Counted from the first letter of the stretch, positions 44,841 through 53,928 are shown. The stretch: DNA of 64,000 nt from Winogradskyella schleiferi (GCF_013394655.1 NZ_CP053351.1:124001-188000); one strand, 5' to 3'. The notes: a model not told the origin generated them from the letters alone. Made by a program: numbers and translations.

Positions 44841-46196
44841 TTATTTCTTTGTGTTATTAACTGAAGGTTTTGGTTTAAAATTTCTAATAATTAGGCGGTT
44901 GCTCTTTTCATATGTGAAATAGCTTACCGCCCAATTAAAACCAACCATCAATCTATTTCTAAATCCGCTTATGGATAATAAGTGTACAACTGACCATAAT
45001 AGCCAAGCGAAATAACCTGCAAATTTAAATTTGCCCAAATCAGCTACTGCCTTACGTTTCCCTACTGTAGCTAATGAACCTTTGTCTTTATATTCGAAAG
45101 GGTTCACACCCTCATCCTTAATAATTTTCAATAATACATTACCTAAATATTTACCTTGCTGAATAGCTGTTTGTGCTACTTGCGGATGTCCTTTTGGCGT
45201 TTCTTCTGTAATTACAGCCGCTATATCGCCTATGGCAAAAATGTTTTTGTAGCCTTCTACCATTAAAAATGAGTCTGTTTTTAAGCGGTTACCCTTTACC
45301 ACGTGTTTTTTATCAATACCTTTTGGAAACTGTCCTTTCACACCAGCTGTCCAGATTAGGTTTTTTGTTAAAATAATCTTATCACAATTTGTGACAACCT
45401 GTGAACCATCGTAATTGCTTACCGATTCATTGAGTAATACCTTTACCTCCAAATCCTTCAAATATTCTAGCGTTTTTGATGATGCCTTGTCTGACATCGT
45501 ACTTAAAAGCTCATCAATGGCTTCAATCAAATAGATGTTCATTATGGAAGAAGGATATTCTGGATAATCTTTGGGAAGAATATATTTGCGGAATTCTGCC
45601 AAAGCTCCTGCCATTTCCACACCAGCGGGACCACCGCCAACGATGACGAAATTTGTTAAGGCATCACGTTCTTTATCATCACAAGTGATTGCAGCTTGTT
45701 CCAGATTTTGCAGCATCATATGGCGAATATTTAAAGAATCGCGAATGTTTTTCATCCCAAGACTATGGGACTCAACATTGTCCATACCAAAAAAATTAGT
45801 TGTTGTACCCGTTGCCAATACGAGATAGTCGAAGTGAACTCTTCCTTTATTGGTTATAATGGTGTTTGTAGAAGGTTGGATTTCCTCGACTTCAGCTAAA
45901 CGAAACAATACATTTTTATAACCACTAATTTGTTTTCTGAAAGGGATTACAATACTATCAGGTTCCAAAGCACTCGTTGCCACTTGATAAAATAAGGGCT
46001 GAAACTGGTGGAAGTTGTTTTTATCGAACAGTACCACCTGCACCTCTTTGTGTTTCAGTTTTTCAACCAACGCTAAACCTGCAAACCCACCACCTATAAT
46101 AATAACACGAGGTAAATTAGAGTCTGGAAGGCAGATTTCATCTGTTACCTTGCAAGCAGATTCTTTTATATTATTATTTGAGTGGTTAGCGTTCAT
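44841..46196 (-). CDS. ndh: Type II NADH dehydrogenase (NDH-2)
   Basis: The 451-residue flavoenzyme has the FAD-binding motif IIIGGGFAGLALVEKL, a second dinucleotide motif FVIVGGGPAGVEMAGAL for NADH, and FAIGDIAAV near the C-terminus. A hydrophobic C-terminal segment (AWLLWSVVHLLSISGF) should anchor it to the inner membrane. It passes electrons from NADH to quinone without pumping protons. In this stress block it could discharge excess NADH. Confidence 0.92.
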   Translation of the reverse strand: MNANHSNNNIKESACKVTDEICLPDSNLPRVIIIGGGFAGLALVEKLKHKEVQVVLFDKNNFHQFQPLFYQVATSALEPDSIVIPFRKQISGYKNVLFRLAEVEEIQPSTNTIITNKGRVHFDYLVLATGTTTNFFGMDNVESHSLGMKNIRDSLNIRHMMLQNLEQAAITCDDKERDALTNFVIVGGGPAGVEMAGALAEFRKYILPKDYPEYPSSIMNIYLIEAIDELLSTMSDKASSKTLEYLKDLEVKVLLNESVSNYDGSQVVTNCDKIILTKNLIWTAGVKGQFPKGIDKKHVVKGNRLKTDSFLMVEGYKNIFAIGDIAAVITEETPKGHPQVAQTAIQQGKYLGNVLLKIIKDEGVNPFEYKDKGSLATVGKRKAVADLGKFKFAGYFAWLLWSVVHLLSISGFRNRLMVGFNWAVSYFTYEKSNRLIIRNFKPKPSVNNTKK

Positions 46197-46230
46197 ATTT
46201 AATTTTTATATCATTGGTATTAGCAATAGT

Positions 46231-46692
46231 TTACTTTGTGTCCTTGTCTTTTACAATCATTACTGAACATTTGGCGTGTGTTGCTAAATACTGTGAAACG
46301 GAACCTAATAAAAGACGTGAAAATGCGCCCTGCCCTTGCGAACCCACTACAATCAAATCGGCATCAAAAGATTCCGCTTTTTCCAAAATTTCTTTTTTAG
46401 GAAGACCGCTGACAACATTTGTTGTTATACGAAGTGAGCTATTTTTTTCTTTCAATATTTTACCAGCTTCGGAAACAATCTTTTTCCCTATTTTTTCAGC
46501 GTTTGATAAAAACTCTTTGTAGTAGGAATTAATAGAACTTGTTGATGTAATTAATGATGGTGTTGATATCGCAGGATGTTCATACACGTTTATAATGCAG
46601 ACCTCACTTTCATTTTGTAAGGGTAATTTTGCAAGTTCTTTTACTGCTAGTTTACTAAAATCAGAACCATCTATGGCTAACACTATTTTCAT
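46231..46692 (-). CDS. Universal stress protein
   Basis: The single-domain Usp protein (153 residues) opens with IVLAIDGSDFS and ends with VVGSQGQGAFSRLLLGSVS, containing the ATP-binding G-x2-G-x9-G-S pattern. It marks the upstream end of the metabolic/stress block, 34 bp before ndh. Confidence 0.92.
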   Translation of the reverse strand: MKIVLAIDGSDFSKLAVKELAKLPLQNESEVCIINVYEHPAISTPSLITSTSSINSYYKEFLSNAEKIGKKIVSEAGKILKEKNSSLRITTNVVSGLPKKEILEKAESFDADLIVVGSQGQGAFSRLLLGSVSQYLATHAKCSVMIVKDKDTK

Positions 46693-46720
46693 AACTTGAA
46701 TTTTTATGAATAAAGATTTC

Positions 46721-47236
46721 CTATCCTTTATTCTTATTTATAAATGATTGGGCATCTACTATGGAAGCGAAATAAAAAACACTTCCGCTACTTTTATCTT
46801 GAACAATAATTGCTGAAGCTTTATCAACTTTTGTATCATTTAGTGGATTACTCCCAAAGCGAACATCATCTAGATTTTTCTGTAACTTTTCAACACAATT
46901 TTCACAACAACCATAGTAGGTAGTTCCATTGACGTCAATAGGTATTTGTGACACACCCATAAATCGGTCATTGACCATACAGACTTTTTCGTTGGGAACG
47001 ATTTCATAATTTTGGGCTGATATAATGGCCTCATTTGCTGTTTGGGATGTTTCAACAGTTGGCTGTGTTACGCTTTCTGCAACATCTTTTTTCTTGCCAG
47101 AACAGGATAGAACTACTGCTGAAAGCAGTAGAAGGAACAATATAGCGATGGATACCTGGTATATCTTTCTTACTGGGTTCTTAATGGCTACAACTTGGAT
47201 AGCATTGTTTTTTTGATTTGAGTGTATTCGTTTCAT
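46721..47236 (-). CDS. Membrane-anchored protein with TRASH/YHS-like cysteine motif
   Basis: The 171-residue protein has an N-terminal hydrophobic segment (about residues 29-46, ending in LSCSG). The second half carries VCMVND and YGCCENC, an arrangement typical of TRASH/YHS metal-binding modules. It probably binds copper or another soft metal in the periplasm. The frame allows a long N-terminus before the membrane segment, so the true start could be further in. It begins the copper-related part of the window. Confidence 0.65.
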   Translation of the reverse strand: MKRIHSNQKNNAIQVVAIKNPVRKIYQVSIAILFLLLLSAVVLSCSGKKKDVAESVTQPTVETSQTANEAIISAQNYEIVPNEKVCMVNDRFMGVSQIPIDVNGTTYYGCCENCVEKLQKNLDDVRFGSNPLNDTKVDKASAIIVQDKSSGSVFYFASIVDAQSFINKNKG

Positions 47237-47240
47237 AGTG

Positions 47241-47957
47241 TTAATCTTTAAGTGGAATAATTATTTCAGTTTGAATGAGTTTTCGCCAATAGATATGTTC
47301 ATACAATCCAGACCAATACATCCCAAAAGTGAAGGCGAACATTAATTCTTCAATAGGAATGCCCAAGACAAGAATATGGGTCAGGTTGTCTAGATTCCAG
47401 TACAACTCCACATATTGAGGATAGAACGGAAGGATGCTTCCGAAATAAATAAAGTACAATACCGTAAACAGAATTCCCCCAACCCAAATCTTTCCTTTTA
47501 AATCTGGGCGACAATAAAGAGTCGCCAATCCACCTATGAACAAAGCTATAATGCCGCAATAAATGTGATTGAGCGACGTAAAAAGCGCCAGAATGATGAA
47601 TACAGCTGCTGGTATAAAAAGTATATAAATATGCAATCGGTGCCTACTATGACTTCGTTCGCTATGTGGTATTTCGGCAAGTCCTCTTTTAAAAATAAGG
47701 TTGTAGAGTACAGTGCCAATTCCACCTATTGCGAAAGAGAAAATCAAACTTTCGATATCGAAGCCTGTTTTTTCGGCCAAATCAAAAAGCGAAGGTGGAA
47801 ACCAATATTCTGGTACAAACAACGGTTCTGTTAAACCAAAGGGCATCGTAATCAGGCTCATTTTGAGCATTTCTTTCCTAACTCCTTTTTTGGATATATA
47901 TATAACTACCCAAAGAGCAAGAATGATAAGCGACCATATGAACCAGACATACTGCAT
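47241..47957 (-). CDS. Lycopene-cyclase-domain membrane protein
   Basis: The 238-residue protein has about 7 membrane segments. Two conserved motifs of heterodimeric lycopene cyclases are visible: EPLFVPEYW and GIPIEELMF. No carotenoid genes are nearby, so it may act as a stand-alone member with another role. It is 4 bp upstream of the TRASH-like gene. Confidence 0.75.
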   Translation of the reverse strand: MQYVWFIWSLIILALWVVIYISKKGVRKEMLKMSLITMPFGLTEPLFVPEYWFPPSLFDLAEKTGFDIESLIFSFAIGGIGTVLYNLIFKRGLAEIPHSERSHSRHRLHIYILFIPAAVFIILALFTSLNHIYCGIIALFIGGLATLYCRPDLKGKIWVGGILFTVLYFIYFGSILPFYPQYVELYWNLDNLTHILVLGIPIEELMFAFTFGMYWSGLYEHIYWRKLIQTEIIIPLKD

Positions 47958-47975
47958 AAATCCTAAAAGGTTTTT

Positions 47976-48254
47976 TTACTTTTTTATTTTTATTTGCGCA
48001 TTATAAAAAGCGCCAATAGAAGCGCCTATAAGCCACCAAAGGATAAAAGTTTGTACGATACCCATTAACACTTCTAATAGGGGAACATCCATTCTAATGA
48101 CATTGGTGGTATCCAAGCCGTGCAATAAGCTATTGAAAAAGATGATTGAACCTTCCCGCCCTGCTGTAGCCATTACTATCATACAGCCCAAATAAATTAT
48201 GGTTCCTGTAAGACCGAAGGCAAATCCGAGTTTTTTTACGTTTAAGCGATGCAT
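47976..48254 (-). CDS. Small two-helix membrane protein
   Basis: The 92-residue protein has two or three hydrophobic helices (about 10-30 and 58-80). It resembles small DUF5676-type membrane proteins that occur beside copper genes, but no motif fixes its function. Confidence 0.6.
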   Translation of the reverse strand: MHRLNVKKLGFAFGLTGTIIYLGCMIVMATAGREGSIIFFNSLLHGLDTTNVIRMDVPLLEVLMGIVQTFILWWLIGASIGAFYNAQIKIKK

Positions 48255-48271
48255 AATTTTATAGTTTAAGA

Positions 48272-48490
48272 TTAGTTGTCCGAGTTTAAAATTCTTTTAG
48301 ATTCTTCATAGTCTTCCTTGGATATTTCGCCTTTTGCATAGCGTTTTTTAAGAATATCCAGTGGGCTGTCCTTTATTGTTTTTTGATAGGGTATATCTGC
48401 TGGGATAAAGAATATCCAAGCAAGTAAGATGACCCATATAATCCACCATATTAGGTGCATTCCTCCAAAGTGTCCGTCGTATAAATGCAT
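48272..48490 (-). CDS. SHOCT-domain small membrane protein
   Basis: The 72-residue protein has one membrane helix (about 13-29) followed by a SHOCT motif, DILKKRYAKGEISKEDYEE. SHOCT domains are short helical oligomerising tails. It belongs to the run of small genes in the copper region. Confidence 0.8.
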   Translation of the reverse strand: MHLYDGHFGGMHLIWWIIWVILLAWIFFIPADIPYQKTIKDSPLDILKKRYAKGEISKEDYEESKRILNSDN

Positions 48491-48509
48491 AGTTTTTAGG
48501 TTTTAATTG

Positions 48510-48728
48510 TTATTGATTAAGTTCTGTGATTGTATATCCATTGAGCTCATCGAGTTGCTTTTGCAAGTCGGCAACCGAAAGTGCTTCATTCATCGTGATA
48601 CGTGTAGCTCCTTTTGGTGCCAGAAAAATTTCTGCCTTTTCGATATTGGGATGTTCTTCCAAAGTCTTCTTGACCCTTGCTACACATCCACCACAACTAA
48701 TTCCGTTTATTTGAAATTTTTGTTTCAT
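48510..48728 (-). CDS. HMA-domain copper chaperone (CopZ-like)
   Basis: The 72-residue protein is a single heavy-metal-associated domain with the metal site GISCGGC (C12 and C15). It likely carries Cu(I) in the cytoplasm to an export ATPase such as the CPH-type pump. It lies in a minus-strand chain of small metal-related genes. Confidence 0.92.
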   Translation of the reverse strand: MKQKFQINGISCGGCVARVKKTLEEHPNIEKAEIFLAPKGATRITMNEALSVADLQKQLDELNGYTITELNQ

Positions 48729-48740
48729 TGTATATAGTTT

Positions 48741-48998
48741 TTAGTGATGTTGATGTCCTTTGTGTTCTTCTTTTGTTTCTTGTTCAGAATGATTGTGGTC
48801 GCTATCCTGATGCTTATGATTATTGTGCCTTCCGTGTCCGTGTGAACCGTGGGGCATAAACAGATGGATGCCGAACATAAAAAGGATGAAAATAAATAGT
48901 GATGAACCACCTCCTATACCAAATGAGGGCGCTAAAAAGATGAACAATAGTGGTAGCCCACAACCTATGACCATCCAAATCCAGTGATTGTTTTTCAT
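48741..48998 (-). CDS. Small membrane protein with His-rich tail
   Basis: The 85-residue protein has two membrane helices (about 5-25 and 28-48) followed by a long His-rich tail (about 50-85, ending HKGHQHH). The tail should bind metal ions. It starts 25 bp after the Met-rich lipoprotein stop. Exact role unknown. Confidence 0.7.
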   Translation of the reverse strand: MKNNHWIWMVIGCGLPLLFIFLAPSFGIGGGSSLFIFILFMFGIHLFMPHGSHGHGRHNNHKHQDSDHNHSEQETKEEHKGHQHH

Positions 48999-49023
48999 TG
49001 TTTTTGTATTTAGAAGTTAAAAA

Positions 49024-49485
49024 TTAATGATGCTCGGTATGATCCTGTTTGTTTGGACTATTCATATTCTGCATATCCATTCCTTTTTCGCCCATCATCT
49101 TTGAGCAAGATTCCATACAGTCCTCGCTCATCATTCCTTTTTCGTGCATCATTTTCATCATTGTTCCCATCATTTTTCCGTCATTCATCATTTGGTTCAT
49201 CATCGAATGCATCATTGTACTGTCCTTCATCATCATTTGCATTCCTTCTCCTTGCATCATAGAGCCCATCATTTTTTTGTTGCCCTGCATCATTGCCATT
49301 GTGTGTTGACTGCCGTGCATACTTTCCATAAACTCGGTCATATAATCGTGGTTCTCGGTAATGGCATTAAACACCTCCGTACGAGTTTCAGGATTTTCCA
49401 AAAGTGCTTGAGGATCTGCTCCTTGGTTGCAACTGCTTAAGCTTAAAAGCCCGATTGTTGATAAAACAATTAGTAATGTTTTCAT
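49024..49485 (-). CDS. Met-rich lipoprotein
   Basis: The 153-residue protein has a lipoprotein signal (LSSCNQ around residue 19) and an extremely Met-rich middle (about 55-140) with repeated MMxxM units plus two Cys. Such sequences hold Cu(I) in the periplasm or on the outer membrane. It lies downstream of a strong hairpin at 49524-49568 that may be in its leader. Confidence 0.75.
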   Translation of the reverse strand: MKTLLIVLSTIGLLSLSSCNQGADPQALLENPETRTEVFNAITENHDYMTEFMESMHGSQHTMAMMQGNKKMMGSMMQGEGMQMMMKDSTMMHSMMNQMMNDGKMMGTMMKMMHEKGMMSEDCMESCSKMMGEKGMDMQNMNSPNKQDHTEHH

Positions 49486-49523
49486 AATTTTCTATTTTAT
49501 TGAGTTAAACATTTATTTTTATA

Positions 49524-49568
49524 AACCCATTCCCAACAATCCACAAACCGTAGTTTAGGGAATGGGTT
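49524..49568. repeat. Perfect 11-bp inverted repeat with nested hairpin
   Basis: AACCCATTCCC (49524-49534) pairs with GGGAATGGGTT (49558-49568). AAAC and GTTT (49545-49548, 49553-49556) form a small inner stem. No T-tract follows on either strand, so an intrinsic terminator is unlikely. The rest of the 159-bp gap shows no gene. Confidence 0.6.
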
Positions 49569-49644
49569 ATCAGCTATTAACTGTCAGATTTAAAAAGGTT
49601 TTCAATCTTCTTTAATTTCATTTCTGTCCGGAACTTTTTCATTG

Positions 49645-50247
49645 TTATTCAATTTTTTTTAAACGCCATTTCTTGTTGCTGTCTTTAATGGTCACTAAAT
49701 TTTCCGAAATCAATTTAGAGGTTATGATAGGTGGATTTTTATCTTCCTTATCTTTAGGCGATATGTGAATGGCCAATTGAGTTAGATGGTCAATGGTTTT
49801 TCCTTGTTTATCTATAACTACTTCAAAATAATGGTAGCTAACGACGTCTTTGTTGAAAATGTCATTATAGCCTATAGTCTCTTTTTCAACTTTTAGTACC
49901 AATGCCTTATCATATTCGAAATTGGTCGCATTCAAGAATTGAGGTGTAATGACAGTTTTTCCAGTTTTATCGATATAGCCATAATACAGTATGCCATCTT
50001 TTTGATGGGCAATCAAGCATTTTTCGTTACTGAATATGGGGTAGGTTGCATTTCCTGTTTTGGTTAGCACCAAATCATTTCGAAAATCAATGATTACTTT
50101 GCCGTCTTGGTCAATAAACCCCCATTCATTCCCTTTTTTAATGGCAGCTACTTCATTGTTAAAAGGCGAGATGTACTCTAAATTTTCTATAGTTTGTGCA
50201 ATCCCTAGAAAGGGAATTAATACTAATGTGATGAGTAGTTTTTTCAT
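49645..50247 (-). CDS. WG-repeat protein
   Basis: The 200-residue protein has a signal peptide (1-17) and WG-repeat units such as NEWGFIDQDGKVIID and a second YGYIDKTGKTVITPQF. WG repeats form small beta domains often found in exported proteins of Bacteroidota. Partner unknown. It lies between the copper genes and the HMA-AraC regulator in the same direction. Confidence 0.82.
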   Translation of the reverse strand: MKKLLITLVLIPFLGIAQTIENLEYISPFNNEVAAIKKGNEWGFIDQDGKVIIDFRNDLVLTKTGNATYPIFSNEKCLIAHQKDGILYYGYIDKTGKTVITPQFLNATNFEYDKALVLKVEKETIGYNDIFNKDVVSYHYFEVVIDKQGKTIDHLTQLAIHISPKDKEDKNPPIITSKLISENLVTIKDSNKKWRLKKIE

Positions 50248-50317
50248 TTTAGTTTGATTTATTTTGATAAAATTAATGATTGCCTTAAGCGTTTATCTGC
50301 ATAACTTTCGTTGTTAT

Positions 50318-50899
50318 CTACATAATTTCATCGTAAAAATTTCTTTTCCAGTTTTCAGTATTTTTATAATCGGTCATACTCACTCCAATTACTTCTTTGA
50401 ACTGTCTAGACAGATGGTTTACGCTGCTGTAGTCCAATAAGTACCCTATATCTGAAAAGGAATGTTGTTTGAGTTGAATGAGCTCTTTAACTTTCTCTAT
50501 TTTTAATTTGATAAAGTACTTTTCAATGGTTGTCTGTTGATTTGCTGAAAATAATTTACTCAATGTCTTGTATTCCCTATGAAGGTTTGATGCCAATAGT
50601 TCAGATGTTTTTACTTTGATATGTAATGGTAGCTCTTGCAATTGTTCAATTAGAATAATCTTGATTCTTTCTACGAGCATTTCTTCTTCGTTCTGCACTA
50701 TTTCAAAATCATTGGCGTGAAGCACGGTTGTTACTGCATTGATAATTTCATTGTCTGTTTTATTTGGTGCTTTTACCAACAACCTTCCCAATTCCAATGA
50801 AAGTACGGTTACTTCAAGTTCCTGTAACTCCTGCATAATTACTTTTAAGCAGCGATTACAGACCATATTCTTAATCCAAAATTCTTTTGGTTTGCTCAT
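50318..50899 (-). CDS. AraC-type regulator with N-terminal HMA-like domain
   Basis: The 193-residue protein has an HMA-like N-terminus with NMVCNRC (C14 and C17) and a C-terminal AraC helix-turn-helix pair (about 85-185, including SFSDIGYLLDYSSVNHLSRQFKEV). The CxxC in an HMA fold suggests direct Cu(I) sensing. It is the only obvious regulator in the copper region. A palindrome at 50918-50935 lies just upstream of its start. Confidence 0.88.
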   Translation of the reverse strand: MSKPKEFWIKNMVCNRCLKVIMQELQELEVTVLSLELGRLLVKAPNKTDNEIINAVTTVLHANDFEIVQNEEEMLVERIKIILIEQLQELPLHIKVKTSELLASNLHREYKTLSKLFSANQQTTIEKYFIKLKIEKVKELIQLKQHSFSDIGYLLDYSSVNHLSRQFKEVIGVSMTDYKNTENWKRNFYDEIM

Positions 50900-50917
50900 A
50901 GTATATAATGTATTGTC

Positions 50918-50935
50918 ATTGAGTTTTAACTCAAT
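50918..50935. promoter_or_regulatory. Palindrome upstream of the HMA-AraC regulator
   Basis: ATTGAGTT and AACTCAAT are perfect 8-bp inverted arms with 2 bp between. The site is 19 bp upstream of the regulator's start codon, fitting an autoregulatory operator. Confidence 0.45.
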
Positions 50936-51005
50936 GGTTTGAAAGGTTAAGACCTAACAGGGTTAATGGTGTATGGTATTGTTGGGAATAGAGTACAACA
51001 AATGT

Positions 51006-51059
51006 TAGCCAGAAGTGAAACTTTGGCTATAGAGGTAATGCAGATTAAAGTCAATCTGC
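51006..51059. terminator. Two adjacent stem-loops after the first HYC_CC_PP gene
   Basis: TAGCCA..TGGCTA with an inner AAGT/ACTT (51006-51029), and GCAGATT..AATCTGC (51040-51046, 51053-51059). They lie 12 bp and more beyond the stop of the minus-strand gene at 51071. T-runs are weak, so termination is only probable. Confidence 0.4.
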
Positions 51060-51070
51060 GATGTAGAAAA

Positions 51071-51493
51071 TCAAATTAAGAAGGTCTCGTTGAGAATTAT
51101 AATATCTGTAGATAATAAAGGCGGCCTATAGGTTTTAAAAGAAATGACGTTTTCTTCTAGCCCCTCGAACAGATTAATATAAGTATTAAAAAAAGTATTT
51201 AAGAAAACTAAAGTCTCAATCTCTAAAATTGTATTGGACTTCTTAAAGGTGTCATCTCCTTCTTTTACAATGGTCTGATTATCGCAACAATCCTTCTCTT
51301 GTATGGAAGTACATTGCTTGGAATTTGAATCTTTTTTTTGCGCTGTCTCCATACAAGATTCTGCCTTACTAAAAAAAGCCATATCCACCAATTTATTACA
51401 GCAAAAGTGCATATCCACCGTGAAAGAAGAAGTAGAAAACAGTATAAAAACTGCTAAAAAAAAGGACAGTATTTTGGTAAAAAAAGATTTCAC
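51071..51493 (-). CDS. HYC_CC_PP family periplasmic protein (copy 1)
   Basis: The 140-residue protein has a signal peptide (about 1-25) and the family's cysteine pattern: VDMHFCC, DCCDNQ, and a Pro-Pro near the end (YRPPLL). The start used is GTG. A second copy lies at 54111-54527 on the opposite side of the TonB receptor gene. Cysteine arrangement suggests metal binding, consistent with the copper setting. Function is not established. Confidence 0.8.
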   Translation of the reverse strand: MKSFFTKILSFFLAVFILFSTSSFTVDMHFCCNKLVDMAFFSKAESCMETAQKKDSNSKQCTSIQEKDCCDNQTIVKEGDDTFKKSNTILEIETLVFLNTFFNTYINLFEGLEENVISFKTYRPPLLSTDIIILNETFLI

Positions 51494-51654
51494 TCTATAA
51501 AATTAATAAATTTTGTCCAACATTAAAGGTTTTTCATAGATTAAATGATGATACTTAATAAGCTTATTATCAATTGGAAGCATAATTAATTAATGCGAAG
51601 ATAATTTTAAAGGTTCAACAGGAATATGATATTTGTCATCAAATATAATTTCTC

Positions 51655-53883
51655 TTAAAATCCATATGCTACAGAAAAGTTAATTCCAAAAGGATGGCCA
51701 GGACGTAGACCTGCTGGCACACGAGATACAGCATATTTTGTATTAAATAGGTTTATGATGTTTGTTGATAGCGTAAAATTTTCATTAAGAAAATAACGAG
51801 CAGATAAGTCAACTATGAAGTTAGAATCCACTTTAAAATTTTCAGGAATAGATCCTGAACCAGCTTTAGTTCTAAATGCTCCAGTATATCGTGAATTTAG
51901 GTTTACTTCAAATTTCTTATGCTCTAGCCCAAAAGTTGCATTTAACTGATTTTTTGCGATGTATGGTATTTCGTCCCCTTTGGTCACCACTCCATAAATA
52001 TCCTCGTTGCTATCGAAACTGGTCAGAAATTCGGTATCCGTGAGGGTATAGGAAACCGACACAGGAAGTTTAAATTTTTCTGACTTATTATATAGTAGGT
52101 TGTAATTCAGTAAAAATTCAATTCCGCTTACGCGCACTTCACCTGCATTAAACTGGTCAAGACTTCCCGGACCACCTGTAGCAGCCAAATCACTTCCCAG
52201 TAGGTTTTGATAGTCATTGTAGAACCCAACAAGTTCCCCTTGTAGCCCTTTAACGCTAAATCGGGTTCCTATTTCGTAATTAATACTTTCTTCGGCATTT
52301 TGCCCTGGTGTATTGCTTGGTGGGGAAAACCCTTTGTGTACACCACCAAAAACTGAAAAATCGTTACTAAATCTGTAGTTTGCGCCTAAACCAGGAATCC
52401 ATACGTTTACCTTGTTTTCGCGAATGGATAAATCTTGACCAGTCCTGGAAGGGTCATTGGTGCCATAGTCCATTTGGGTTAGAGTTATATTCTCATAGCG
52501 TAAGCCAGGTGTTAGGGTCAGGTTCTCAACTTTTAGGGTGTATAAGAGGTGTGCAGCGAGAGCTTTTGCACCACTTATGCGGTTAGCGTCAGACCCTTTT
52601 TCGCCTACTGTCGTACGTATTAATTCATTGTTCAAGAATGCATACCTGTCCACCCATTGAAATCTGTCCTCATCATCCTCGTGGTAGCGTATTCCGGCTT
52701 CTAAAGTTTGTAACCAATCAGAGCCCCATCGTAATTTGGCAATGGATTGAACACCATTTGAAGTGTATGCTCTGTTATTTGCCTTTACGCCCATAACATC
52801 TTCTTGGGTGTTTTCGTTTCCTAAAATGGTTTGGTATTCTAATGGGAAATTCTGTGGCGATGAAAGGATATTACTAATGCTCACTCTTTCGCCTAAATTT
52901 ACATCATCCAATTTGTACCAATTACGTTTGAATTTATTCAAGTAACCGGTAGTGCTTATGTCTAATGATGATGATAATCGGATAAAATGGGTAAGTTGGT
53001 ATTGTTGATGCTCGGCATTCATTACATCCTCTGAAGAAGCTCTGTATCTTCTAAAGGTATTTTCTTGAAAATCTTCATCTGTCAAACCTAAGTAAGTTTC
53101 GTTTGCCTCTTCTTCGGAATACTGAATTTTAAACGTTAATGACTGATACGTTTTTGCGTCTAAATTTGAGTTAACCCTAAACTTGGCCAAATAATCAGAT
53201 TTGTCAAATCCTGTATTGCCACCACCGTCAAGATTTTTAAAACCATCAGAATTATAATTAAAATAATCCGTTACAAATCCAAAATTTTTATAGCTATCAC
53301 CAATTGTTAATTGAGTACTTCTTGAATCGTAATTTCCTGCAGCAATGGAAGCCCTTCCAGAGAATTTGTTTGGAATTCGGGAAGATATCATATTTATGGC
53401 GCCACCAGTGGTATTGGGTCCGTATTGAATTTGACTGCTTCCTTTTAAAACTTCTACGGCCTGCATACGACCAATGGTAGGAAAATAATAGGCGGCAGGT
53501 GCGCTATAAGGTGCAGGGGCAATGAGCACACCATCTTCCATTAAATTGATTTTTGCACTACGCTCAGGCGATGTGCCTCGCAAACTTATATTTGGGCGTA
53601 GTCCGAAGCCATCTTCTTCATAAATGTTAATTCCTGGAACTGTTTGTAATACCCTGTTGATGTTAGTATAAGAGAATTTTTTTAAGTCTTCTTCGGAAAT
53701 ATAGCTTGCAGAACCCGTTTTGTTTTTAACCTCAAACCTACTACCGAGTATAGTATTTCCAGAGACTATCACCTCTTTTAACTGTTCCGTTTTTTGTTGG
53801 ATAGTATCTTTTTTTTGGGGATTAGTTTGTGCCCATATATTTGGGAATTGCAAAATAAGTATTAGAAAAAAGAGAATTCGCAT
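51655..53883 (-). CDS. TonB-dependent receptor (FecA-like)
   Basis: The 742-residue outer-membrane receptor has a signal peptide (1-18), a TonB-box/plug region with LKKFSYTNINRVLQTVPGI and SLRGTSPERS (about residues 70-115), and a C-terminal 22-strand barrel ending in an aromatic residue (VAYGF). FecA-like plug motifs suggest a metal or siderophore complex as cargo; flanking HYC_CC_PP and copper genes make a copper-linked substrate possible. A candidate -7 box lies at 53921-53928. Confidence 0.9.
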   Translation of the reverse strand: MRILFFLILILQFPNIWAQTNPQKKDTIQQKTEQLKEVIVSGNTILGSRFEVKNKTGSASYISEEDLKKFSYTNINRVLQTVPGINIYEEDGFGLRPNISLRGTSPERSAKINLMEDGVLIAPAPYSAPAAYYFPTIGRMQAVEVLKGSSQIQYGPNTTGGAINMISSRIPNKFSGRASIAAGNYDSRSTQLTIGDSYKNFGFVTDYFNYNSDGFKNLDGGGNTGFDKSDYLAKFRVNSNLDAKTYQSLTFKIQYSEEEANETYLGLTDEDFQENTFRRYRASSEDVMNAEHQQYQLTHFIRLSSSLDISTTGYLNKFKRNWYKLDDVNLGERVSISNILSSPQNFPLEYQTILGNENTQEDVMGVKANNRAYTSNGVQSIAKLRWGSDWLQTLEAGIRYHEDDEDRFQWVDRYAFLNNELIRTTVGEKGSDANRISGAKALAAHLLYTLKVENLTLTPGLRYENITLTQMDYGTNDPSRTGQDLSIRENKVNVWIPGLGANYRFSNDFSVFGGVHKGFSPPSNTPGQNAEESINYEIGTRFSVKGLQGELVGFYNDYQNLLGSDLAATGGPGSLDQFNAGEVRVSGIEFLLNYNLLYNKSEKFKLPVSVSYTLTDTEFLTSFDSNEDIYGVVTKGDEIPYIAKNQLNATFGLEHKKFEVNLNSRYTGAFRTKAGSGSIPENFKVDSNFIVDLSARYFLNENFTLSTNIINLFNTKYAVSRVPAGLRPGHPFGINFSVAYGF

Positions 53884-53920
53884 TTGCTTTAAATTATTTA
53901 GAATGAATATAAATAAAGGA

Positions 53921-53928
53921 CAAATGTA
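53921..53928 (-). promoter_or_regulatory. Candidate -7 box for the TonB receptor
   Basis: On the minus strand this reads TACATTTG, matching TAnnTTTG, 38 bp upstream of the receptor's start. No clear -33 TTTG was found. Confidence 0.4.

Noticed and set aside
49524..49568. Integron attC site
   Set aside because: Hairpin symmetry is there, but no conserved core GTTRRRY/RYYYAAC pair and no gene-cassette array.
49524..49568. Intrinsic terminator
   Set aside because: No T-tract follows the stem on either strand.
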